NCBI RefSeq assembly: GCF_002899895.1
Contig: NZ_PPEI02000003.1
Span: 1-64,000, forward strand
Source of the DNA: Chryseobacterium oncorhynchi
Lineage (GTDB): Bacteria > Bacteroidota > Bacteroidia > Flavobacteriales > Weeksellaceae
Length of the DNA: 64,000 nucleotides
Direction: 5' to 3'
The notes beneath the pieces are model-generated. The model did not search any database. It had not been told where the DNA came from and was given only the letters and a program-made list of their open reading frames with translations. The position numbers were made by a program, and so were the translations under genes. Each line of letters opens with the position of its first letter. The first letter of the stretch is position 1. This document shows positions 19,085 through 25,996 of this stretch, one piece after another.

Positions 19085-20293
19085 ATGAAGAAAAATCATC
19101 ATAAAAAGAAACCGGGTTTCTTTAAAAAATGGTCCGCCAAACTGCATTTATGGTTTGGGCTGGGAATAGGATTTCTAATCTTTATTATCTCTATTACCGG
19201 AGCATTGTACGTTTTTAAGGATGAAGTAGAAAACATCACCCGAAAAGATGTTATTTACCATCATGAACAGAATATTGAACAGAAGCAGATCCTTCCCATC
19301 AGAGCTATGGAAAAGGCTGTTGCCGATCAGGTAAAGGAAAAGTACCCTATCCATTGGGTCAATATTCCCATCGATAAAAAAATGTCCTATATGTTCTTCT
19401 GGTATGAACATAATACGGATGCCTGGAATTATTTTGATGAATTTCCTATTTATAAACAAGCCTATGTAAACCCATATACCGGAAAGGTACTTCGGGTTTA
19501 TGATGAGAAAAACGGGTTCTTCAATATTGTGAAGATGATTCACTGGAGCTATCTTTTGAAGCAGGACTGGGGAACATATGTTGTGGGAATACCTGTTATT
19601 ATCTTCATCATCATGTTGATCTCCGGGATTATTCTATGGTGGCCCAAAAACAAGGCAGCAAGAAAGCAGCGTTTTTCTTTTAAATGGAAAAATATCAAAA
19701 GCTGGAAAAGAAAGAACTATGATCTTCACAATGTATTGGGTTTTTATGCTTCAATTTTCGCGCTTATCTTTTCCATTACCGGATTGTTTTATGCATTCTT
19801 TGTTGTACAGGCAATGATTTATGTTCTATTCTCCGGAGGGGAAACAAAATATCCTGACTTCTCTCACATCAAAACAAAGGCTCCTATAGAACTGAGAACA
19901 GAAACAACACTGGATAAGATCATCAATACTGTTAAGGAGAAATATCCAGATTCTTATGGTTTTGCCATTGATTTAGGCCACGAGCATATGGATGACCATG
20001 AACACCCTAACTTTGAGGTATATGTAAAACATCTTACCTACTCATATCACAAAAGCAGCAGCCTGATCTTTGACGAAAATTCCGGAGAACTACTTCACAC
20101 TCACGATCCAAAAGACAAAAACTTTGGTGAAAAGGTTGTGAATGCCAATTATGACATTCACGTAGGAGCTATTTTAGGGCTTCCTACAAAGATTATAGCC
20201 TTTATTGTAAGTATTATCTGTGCCTCTCTTCCGGTAACTGGATTTATGATCTGGTGGGGAAGAAAAAAGAAAAAACCTGCAAAACCAGTTTAA
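19085..20293 (+). CDS. PepSY-associated transmembrane protein (second copy)
   Basis: 402 residues, same topology as the first copy and clearly paralogous: both share the block KKWSAKLHLWFGL near residue 15 and the YVFKDE segment after helix 1. The periplasmic loop before the last helix differs and carries a His-rich patch (DLGHEHMDDHEHPN, about residues 298-311) that could bind metal. Likely inner-membrane reductase or processing partner of the receptors. It closes the uptake block. Confidence 0.87.
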   Translation: MKKNHHKKKPGFFKKWSAKLHLWFGLGIGFLIFIISITGALYVFKDEVENITRKDVIYHHEQNIEQKQILPIRAMEKAVADQVKEKYPIHWVNIPIDKKMSYMFFWYEHNTDAWNYFDEFPIYKQAYVNPYTGKVLRVYDEKNGFFNIVKMIHWSYLLKQDWGTYVVGIPVIIFIIMLISGIILWWPKNKAARKQRFSFKWKNIKSWKRKNYDLHNVLGFYASIFALIFSITGLFYAFFVVQAMIYVLFSGGETKYPDFSHIKTKAPIELRTETTLDKIINTVKEKYPDSYGFAIDLGHEHMDDHEHPNFEVYVKHLTYSYHKSSSLIFDENSGELLHTHDPKDKNFGEKVVNANYDIHVGAILGLPTKIIAFIVSIICASLPVTGFMIWWGRKKKKPAKPV

Positions 20294-20372
20294 CATATTA
20301 AATAAAACCCAGTTAATAATCTATTAATACAATCTTTTTTATAATTTTAGCCCCTAGAATTTAATAATAGAA

Positions 20373-21341
20373 ATGTCATTAATAGATTTATCAAAACAAG
20401 TTGCCCTTGGAGTTGACATCGGCGGAACCAATACTAAGTTCGGAATTGTAAACCACCGTGGAGAAGTTCTGGATAAAGGAAACCTTAAAACTGATGCCTA
20501 TGATAAAGTAGAGGATTTTATCGATGCATTGTATGAACATGTAGCTCCTTTGATGGAAAAACATGGTACAGAAAAGCACTTCGACGGAATTGGTGTAGGC
20601 GCACCCAATGCAAACTATTACAAAGGAACCATAGAGTTAGCCCCTAACCTACCCTGGAAAGGTGTTATTCCTTTTGCTGAGCTGATGACGGCAAAATTCA
20701 ATTTGCCTTGTACTGTAACCAATGATGCTAATGCTGCTGCTTTGGGAGAAATGCTTTTCGGAGCTGCACGTGGAATGAAAGACTTCATCATGATTACTCT
20801 GGGAACAGGTGTTGGCAGCGGAATCATCGCCAACGGAAATCTGATCTATGGACATGATGGTTTTGCCGGAGAACTGGGACACACTATTGTAAAGCCAGGC
20901 GGAAGAAAGCACTGGAGTACAGGATCCGAAGGAAGTCTGGAAGCATACGCTTCTGCAACAGGAATTACCATCACTGCCAAGAAAATGAGAGCAGAATTTC
21001 CTGAATCTATGCTGAATCAATACCCTGAAGACGAAATTAATTCTAAAACAGTGTATGAATGTGCCATGAAAGAAGACCCGATTGCTACTGAAGTTTTCAG
21101 ATATACGGGACAAAAATTAGGTGAAGCATTAGCTAATTTTGTAATGTTTTCTTCACCGCAGGCTATTCTTCTATTTGGTGGAGTGATCAAGGCTGGAGAC
21201 TTTATCTTAAAGCCTGCCAAGCTTCATATGGAGAGAAACCTCCTTCCTATCTTTAGAAATAAAGTAAAACTAGTGTTCAGTGAACTGGACGAGGCAGATG
21301 CAGCTATCTTGGGAGCAAGCGCCTTGGTTTGGGAAAAATAA
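20373..21341 (+). CDS. ROK-family sugar kinase (glucokinase type)
   Basis: 322 residues. ATP-binding GVDIGGTNTKFG at residues 14-25, active-site NDANAAALGE and the 'ITLGTGVGSGII' phosphate-binding segment are those of ROK glucokinases, which phosphorylate glucose or related hexoses with ATP. Odd point: the usual ROK zinc motif (three Cys after the catalytic His region) is absent; the sequence there is GRKHWSTGSEGSLEAY, with no Cys. The fold may be stabilised differently, or substrate choice may differ. Monocistronic with its own hairpin terminator. Confidence 0.85.
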   Translation: MSLIDLSKQVALGVDIGGTNTKFGIVNHRGEVLDKGNLKTDAYDKVEDFIDALYEHVAPLMEKHGTEKHFDGIGVGAPNANYYKGTIELAPNLPWKGVIPFAELMTAKFNLPCTVTNDANAAALGEMLFGAARGMKDFIMITLGTGVGSGIIANGNLIYGHDGFAGELGHTIVKPGGRKHWSTGSEGSLEAYASATGITITAKKMRAEFPESMLNQYPEDEINSKTVYECAMKEDPIATEVFRYTGQKLGEALANFVMFSSPQAILLFGGVIKAGDFILKPAKLHMERNLLPIFRNKVKLVFSELDEADAAILGASALVWEK

Positions 21342-21364
21342 CTGAACTTATAAAATAAATCATC

Positions 21365-21392
21365 AACGCAGTCAACATTGGCTGCGTTTCTT
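21365..21392 (+). terminator. Intrinsic terminator of the ROK kinase gene
   Basis: AACGCAG pairs with CTGCGTT across a ten-base loop and is followed by TCTT; modest T tract. Confidence 0.6.
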
Positions 21393-21506
21393 ATTGATAA
21401 ACACTTCCCTTTTTACAAATAGTACATTAAAATTTGACACCAAATTTTGTCTTCAATTGTATAAAAAATTAGACTTATTTGTATTTAGATTCCCTAAAGT
21501 TTTTCA

Positions 21507-21514
21507 TACTTTTG
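21507..21514 (+). promoter_or_regulatory. -7 element of msrA
   Basis: TACTTTTG, exact TAnnTTTG, about 66 bases before the ATG, with TTTG at 21478-21481 as a possible upstream element. Confidence 0.5.
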
Positions 21515-21580
21515 ATTAGTTTTTTTTCGCTTTTGAGTGGATAAAAGAAAGATATAAGTATACTAAATAATCAACTTACA

Positions 21581-22135
21581 ATGAGCAATAATAATGTAGA
21601 GCAAATCACATTTGGCGGTGGATGCTTCTGGTGTGTAGAAAGCTGTTTCAATATCTTGAAAGGTGTGGAATCTGCTATTTCAGGATACTCCGGAGGACAT
21701 AAGGAAAATCCTACGTATGAAGAAGTGTGTACAGGAGAAACAGATCACGCAGAAGTAGTACAGATCACTTACGATCCTGCTATCATTTCCTATGAACAAT
21801 TAATGGATGTATTCTTCTTCCTACATGATCCTACCCAGCTGAACAGACAGGGTAATGATATCGGAACTCAATACCGTTCTGTAATTTATTATAAAGATGA
21901 TGCTGAGAAAGCAAAAGCTGAAGAAGCGATCAAAGTATCTCAAGAATCAGGAAGGTGGGCTGGTACCTATGTAACAGAATTAGCTCAATTTGAAAAGTTC
22001 TGGCCTGCTGAACAATACCATCAGGGATATTACAATGAAAACCCTACACAACCCTACTGTAGTGCAGTAGTAGGCCCTAAGATCCAAAAATTTAAAAAAT
22101 ATTTTGGTGAACTGGGAATGCTGAATGCAGAGTAA
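21581..22135 (+). CDS. msrA: Peptide methionine sulfoxide reductase MsrA
   Basis: 184 residues. Reduces the S-form of methionine sulfoxide in proteins. The catalytic motif GGCFWC sits at about residues 13-18, followed by the family's 'GYSGG' and 'YHQGYYNENP' segments. Length is typical for a cytoplasmic single-domain MsrA; no MsrB fusion and no signal peptide. Own promoter and own terminator. Confidence 0.96.
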   Translation: MSNNNVEQITFGGGCFWCVESCFNILKGVESAISGYSGGHKENPTYEEVCTGETDHAEVVQITYDPAIISYEQLMDVFFFLHDPTQLNRQGNDIGTQYRSVIYYKDDAEKAKAEEAIKVSQESGRWAGTYVTELAQFEKFWPAEQYHQGYYNENPTQPYCSAVVGPKIQKFKKYFGELGMLNAE

Positions 22136-22151
22136 TATAACAATCAAGTAT

Positions 22152-22179
22152 AAAGCGAAAGAATTCTTTCGCTTTTTTT
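22152..22179 (+). terminator. Bidirectional intrinsic terminator after msrA
   Basis: AAAGCGAAAG-AATT-CTTTCGCTTT with a T run. It also lies just past the stop codon of the converging minus-strand gene. The same stem recurs at 23560 and, shortened, at 30664. Confidence 0.9.
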
Positions 22180-22993
22180 ATTGAGCATATTTTTGAATAA
22201 TATAAGCCGTTGAAGCCCTTAGCTCCCGCCCATTATCCGGGTCTACACCATCCATTGTGAAAAACTCTACATTCCCATTGAATTTTGAGTACCATGTCTT
22301 TCCCAAAGCGTTACCTACCGTAAGAGTATCCTTTCTTGTGATCCTTTTAAAATACCTCAGCTGAATTGTATCCTTAGGAATAGCACTTCGCTGGGGATTC
22401 TTATCGTCACAATTCATCAACTTATACTCATTATCCTCCCAAAACATACAGTTTTGCTCATTGGCAAATCCCCCGAAAAAACTTAATGGCGCACTGCTAT
22501 TCTTACTTTTGCTTCCTGCAGAGTAATTTCCAATCAAAACACTTCCAATAAGGAAAATTCCAACAATCCCCAATCCATTTTGCTTTACAAATTCCGGCAT
22601 CTTAAAATGCTGCTCATTTGTTATATTGATAATAATATTAGACAACTTTTCTGTTAAAGACTCTTCATCTTCATCCACTTTTATTTTCACTGTTGTTTTA
22701 TTGGCATCTTCATCATTCTTTACAAATGTTCTGGAGAAATCAAGAAAGTCTGTACAGCCTAGATACTGACTAAGTTTATCAAGAATTAAAACATCTTTTA
22801 TATCAGGGTCTCTATTATCACGTATGGATGCATCATGATATCTGACAAACGATCTTTCGTTAATCATAAATTTTAAGTTCTCATCAAAATAATCAGAGAG
22901 TGCAGAAGATAGACCACTCTTTGTACTCGTGGCAGGAAAGTCTTTTTGTGCTTTCTTAAACACCTCATGAATTAGTAGCTTTTTCTTGGTCAT
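22178..22993 (-). CDS. Unknown single-pass membrane protein of the accessory region
   Basis: 271 residues. N-terminal soluble part (1-100) is helical, with SFVRYHD and KLSQYLG segments that recur, to my recollection, in uncharacterised Flavobacteriia proteins; a polar linker follows, then one transmembrane helix at 138-156 (LGIVGIFLIGSVLIG), then a C-terminal domain with three Cys/Asp-rich turns ('NCMFWEDNEYKLMNCDD'). Function unknown. Its promoter carries the same inverted repeat at the same spacing as the genes at 28035 and 28839, so it is probably in the same regulon. Confidence 0.7.
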   Translation of the reverse strand: MTKKKLLIHEVFKKAQKDFPATSTKSGLSSALSDYFDENLKFMINERSFVRYHDASIRDNRDPDIKDVLILDKLSQYLGCTDFLDFSRTFVKNDEDANKTTVKIKVDEDEESLTEKLSNIIINITNEQHFKMPEFVKQNGLGIVGIFLIGSVLIGNYSAGSKSKNSSAPLSFFGGFANEQNCMFWEDNEYKLMNCDDKNPQRSAIPKDTIQLRYFKRITRKDTLTVGNALGKTWYSKFNGNVEFFTMDGVDPDNGRELRASTAYIIQKYAQ

Positions 22994-23014
22994 ATATAGT
23001 TTTTTCGGTCATTA

Positions 23015-23021
23015 CAAAATA
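23015..23021 (-). promoter_or_regulatory. -7 region of the gene ending at 22178
   Basis: Minus-strand TATTTTG (one base shorter than TAnnTTTG), 22 bases before the ATG. The final G is 45 bases from the start of the operator, the same as at the two sister promoters. Confidence 0.5.
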
Positions 23022-23043
23022 GGCGATTCCTAATCACACCCCA

Positions 23044-23059
23044 TTACGGATTCCCATAA
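23044..23059 (-). promoter_or_regulatory. Operator copy 1 (inverted repeat)
   Basis: Minus strand TTATGG-GAAT-CCGTAA. It differs from copies 2 and 3 by one base in the arms. Position relative to the -7 TTTG is identical to those copies. Confidence 0.6.
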
Positions 23060-23098
23060 AGCCTCCCGTGTCCATTCCGTGTCCTTCAAAGTCCAAAA

Positions 23099-23301
23099 CG
23101 TGACTAACACCTGCGTCACGCTTTGTCGCATCTTTGCTTCAGAAATCAGTGACAAACAAAACATTACAAAAACAAATTTACAAAACTGATTTCAAAATCA
23201 CCAGATAAAACGGAGGTAAAACTCCGGGTTGGGAAGCAGATGTTTCTCCTCCGTTTTTGAAGGTTCACTTCCCAAAAATTTAGAAGCGCTTCAAATTTTT
23301 T
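23099..23301 (+). ncRNA. Candidate structured leader or small RNA upstream of the peptide gene
   Basis: The gene-free stretch 22994-23374 is not simple AT-rich spacer. A dyad CGTGAC-N10-GTCACG (23099-23120) precedes CATCTTTG (23129-23136), one base off a -7 element. Downstream, AAAACGGAGG (23207-23216) can pair with CCTCCGTTTT (23248-23257); TTGGGAAG (23229-23236) with CTTCCCAA (23268-23275), which interleaves as a pseudoknot; CGGAG can instead pair with CTCCG at 23222-23226. A final stem 23274-23301 ends in a T run like a terminator. No known RNA family recognised. Confidence 0.35.
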
Positions 23302-23374
23302 ACTCGTGTAGCTCTACCTGTGATCAGTTTCGCCGGCAACTACAGAAATGCTCAATTTTTAAATTTTTAAGAAG

Positions 23375-23554
23375 ATGATCCAATTCATATTAATGTTACT
23401 AGGCTTAACATTTTCAAACAATAACGCAGATACAACAACTCATAATAACCAGGATTCTGGTACAGTAATAACCTATTCAACGGTACCACTTACTCCAGAT
23501 GATGGAGGACCTGTAACAGGAGAAACCGGACAAACGCCGCCTCCAAGAAAGTAA
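23375..23554 (+). CDS. Microprotein of the FPNN/PPKK peptide family (copy 1)
   Basis: 59 residues, too short for usual gene finding. Starts MIQFILMLLGLTFSNNN: a 13-residue hydrophobic start with no preceding Lys/Arg, then an Asn/Thr-rich middle, and ends GETGQTPPPRK. Four further copies lie at 30731-31461 with the same start, middle and end. It is directly followed by a strong terminator and then the sensor kinase gene, so it may be the cognate signal or a target of that kinase. Export route is unclear because the N-terminus is not a standard Sec signal. Function unknown. Confidence 0.7.
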   Translation: MIQFILMLLGLTFSNNNADTTTHNNQDSGTVITYSTVPLTPDDGGPVTGETGQTPPPRK

Positions 23555-23559
23555 ATAGC

Positions 23560-23590
23560 AAAGCGAAAGAAATTCTTTCGCTTTTTTTAT
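23560..23590 (+). terminator. Intrinsic terminator between peptide gene and sensor kinase
   Basis: AAAGCGAAAG-AAATT-CTTTCGCTTT and a seven-T run; nearly identical to the msrA terminator. Confidence 0.9.
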
Positions 23591-23598
23591 TATTTTTG
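23591..23598 (+). promoter_or_regulatory. -7 element of the sensor kinase gene
   Basis: TATTTTTG directly after the terminator, only ten bases before the GTG start, implying a very short or absent leader. Confidence 0.5.
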
Positions 23599-23608
23599 AA
23601 AGAAAACC

Positions 23609-25249
23609 GTGAAAAACTTTATTCACATCATATTCATCCTTCTTCTTTGTTCTTGTCATAGAAAAGAGATCTCTAAAATTGACAGAGCAACCTATGATAA
23701 AGCCTATGATTTTTATGATGCTTCACAAAGTGACAGTGCTTTCACCTACTTCAATAAAGCAAAGGACGAATTGATTGAAAAGGGGTATTATTCCTTTGCC
23801 GGAAATAGCCTGGTCATCATGGGAATTATTCAGTGTGAGAAAGGAGACTACTATGGCAGCCAGGAAACAGCTTTATCTGCAATTAAGTATTTAGATAAAA
23901 AAAAGGACTCTGCCGAACTTTCTGCAAACTATAATAATTTAGGAATAGCCTCTCAAAAACTTAAAGACTATAACAAAGCAATTGCCTTTTTCAATAAAGC
24001 TGCTACCTTTTCTCAAGATTCAATCTACAAATTAACGCAACTTAATAATCAAGCTATTTCATTTACTCTTTTAAAAAAATTTGATTCTGCAATAATTACT
24101 TTTAACAAAGTTCTATCTTACCCAAATTTGATAAAACGCCCAATTTTATATTCTATGGCTTATGATAATTTAGCCTATACAAAGTTTTTACATAACAAAA
24201 AATATAACGCTGAACCAGAATTACTTAAAGCATTAAAAATTCGAGACAGCATGAATGATGTTTCTGGATTAAATGCAACTTATTCTCATCTGTCTGACTT
24301 TTTCAAAGATCATAACCCAGAGAGATCTATATTCTATGCAAAAAAAATGCTTGCCCTTTCTTCAAAAATTAAAATTCCTGACGATAAATTAGTCGCTTTG
24401 CAAAAAATAATTCTTCTAGAAACACCCGAAAACACAAAGCTATTCTTCAAACAATATCAGGATTTAGATGACAGCTTACAGGTAGCCCGCAACAAATCTA
24501 AAAGTCAGTTTGCTTTTGAAAGATTTGGATCTGAACAGCTAAAGGTAAAAAACGCAAAAAACGAAGTCGAAATTTTTAAAAGAAATATAGGTCTAGGAGC
24601 GTTATCTTTTATTGTAATCGGAGGTTTCTTCTACTATAAAAGAAGAAAGAAAAGGTTACAAAAAGAAAACGAATCAAAAATAAAAGAAAACGAGCTCAAG
24701 CTCTCCAAAAAGGTTCATGATGTGGTAGCCAACGGAATTTATCAGGTAATGACCAAAATTGAAAATCAGGAACATTTTGATAGGGATAAAGCCCTTGATG
24801 AACTGGAATTTGTCTATGAAAAGTCCCGTGATATTTCTTATGATAAAGCTGACTCTAATGATAAGATTGAGTTTCATGAAAAAATTTCGGTTCTTATCGG
24901 TTCTTTTAAGAATGATATCGTTAAAACCTATCTGGCTGGAAATAGTCCAAATATATGGAGCAATGTGAGTGATTCTACCCAAAACGAAGTTTATCAGGTA
25001 ATCCGGGAGCTCTTGGTGAACATGAAAAAGCACAGCCAGGCTACTCTTGTCGCTTTTAAATTTGAAAGGAATAACAACCTTATACAAATTCAGTACACAG
25101 ACAATGGAATTGGTATTCCGGGAGAGATTATTCATAAAAACGGGTTAACAAATACGGTTTCCCGTATTGAAAAAATTAAGGGTACCGTTATTTTTGACAC
25201 TAAAACCGAAAAGGGACTGAAAGTGTACATTTCATTTCCCACTTCTTAA
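23609..25249 (+). CDS. TPR sensor histidine kinase (NarL-type)
   Basis: 546 residues with a GTG start. N-terminus MKNFIHIIFILLLCSC has a lipobox-like LLCSC, then TPR-like repeats to about residue 300 (e.g. ANYNNLGIASQKLKDYNKAIAFFNKA), one transmembrane helix at about 326-346, a coiled segment, a phosphoacceptor region with His370 in KKVHDVVANGIYQVM, and an ATPase domain with the N-box 'ELLVNMKKHSQAT' and 'DNGIGIPG'. The TPR part faces the periplasm and probably senses a peptide or protein. Paired with the response regulator 13 bases downstream. Adjacent to a microprotein gene. Confidence 0.88.
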   Translation: MKNFIHIIFILLLCSCHRKEISKIDRATYDKAYDFYDASQSDSAFTYFNKAKDELIEKGYYSFAGNSLVIMGIIQCEKGDYYGSQETALSAIKYLDKKKDSAELSANYNNLGIASQKLKDYNKAIAFFNKAATFSQDSIYKLTQLNNQAISFTLLKKFDSAIITFNKVLSYPNLIKRPILYSMAYDNLAYTKFLHNKKYNAEPELLKALKIRDSMNDVSGLNATYSHLSDFFKDHNPERSIFYAKKMLALSSKIKIPDDKLVALQKIILLETPENTKLFFKQYQDLDDSLQVARNKSKSQFAFERFGSEQLKVKNAKNEVEIFKRNIGLGALSFIVIGGFFYYKRRKKRLQKENESKIKENELKLSKKVHDVVANGIYQVMTKIENQEHFDRDKALDELEFVYEKSRDISYDKADSNDKIEFHEKISVLIGSFKNDIVKTYLAGNSPNIWSNVSDSTQNEVYQVIRELLVNMKKHSQATLVAFKFERNNNLIQIQYTDNGIGIPGEIIHKNGLTNTVSRIEKIKGTVIFDTKTEKGLKVYISFPTS

Positions 25250-25262
25250 AAAAGAAAAAAGA

Positions 25263-25928
25263 ATGTTCAAAAAAATTTTAATAGCCGAAGACCACGAAAG
25301 CAGTAGTATTTCTGTTCAAAAAACACTTGAAGACCTTAATATTTCCAATGTAGATTATGTTTACTATTGTGATGATGCATTAGCAAAGATTCAAAAATCC
25401 ATCCGCGAAAAAGACCTTTATGACTTATTGATTACTGATCTTGAGTATGAAGAAGATCATCGTGAACAAAATATTAAAGATGGCAAAGAACTCATTAGGG
25501 CTATTAAGGAAATCCATCCTTCACTGAAAACTATAGTTTTTTCTGCGGAGCACAAATCTGGTGTTATAGATTCCCTTTTTAAAGAGTATGGAATCAATGG
25601 TTTCGTTCGTAAAGCAAGAAATGATTCTAAAGAACTGAAAAAAGCCATCGCTTCTGTTTATGACCATAAAAACTATCTTTCCCTTGATCTTAGACAAGAT
25701 GTAAAACAGTTGAACAGCTATGAATTTACAGAGTACGATATTGTCCTTGTTTCTCTTCTCTCGCAAGGAGTATTGCAAAAGAATATTCCTACCTATCTTC
25801 AAAATAACAATATCAAACCCAATAGTCTAAGCAGTGTGGAGAAAAAACTGAATAGCCTGAAAGAAGAGCTTCAGATTACAAGCAATGAACAACTTGTTGC
25901 GTTTTGTAAAGATTTAGGGCTTATTTAA
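25263..25928 (+). CDS. Response regulator with LuxR-like C-terminus
   Basis: 221 residues. Receiver domain 1-125 with acidic pair Glu9-Asp10, phosphoacceptor Asp59 in LLITDLEYE, and the conserved Lys in FVRKAR. The C-terminal part (about 150-221) fits a divergent GerE/LuxR-type helix-turn-helix: FTEYDIVLVSLLSQGVLQKNIP followed by KKLNSLKEEL and the usual final GLI. NarL-type dimers bind inverted repeats, so the TTAYGG-N4-CCGTAA operators nearby are plausible targets; this is inference. Cotranscribed with the kinase. Confidence 0.87.
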   Translation: MFKKILIAEDHESSSISVQKTLEDLNISNVDYVYYCDDALAKIQKSIREKDLYDLLITDLEYEEDHREQNIKDGKELIRAIKEIHPSLKTIVFSAEHKSGVIDSLFKEYGINGFVRKARNDSKELKKAIASVYDHKNYLSLDLRQDVKQLNSYEFTEYDIVLVSLLSQGVLQKNIPTYLQNNNIKPNSLSSVEKKLNSLKEELQITSNEQLVAFCKDLGLI

Positions 25929-25949
25929 TTCATTGAAAAGATATTTGCA

Positions 25950-25957
25950 TATTTTTG
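25950..25957 (+). promoter_or_regulatory. -7 element upstream of the 573-residue protein
   Basis: TATTTTTG, exact TAnnTTTG, about 40 bases before the ATG. Confidence 0.5.
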
Positions 25958-25996
25958 CTAGGATAAAAAACTAATATCTTTTTAAAACACAAGGAA

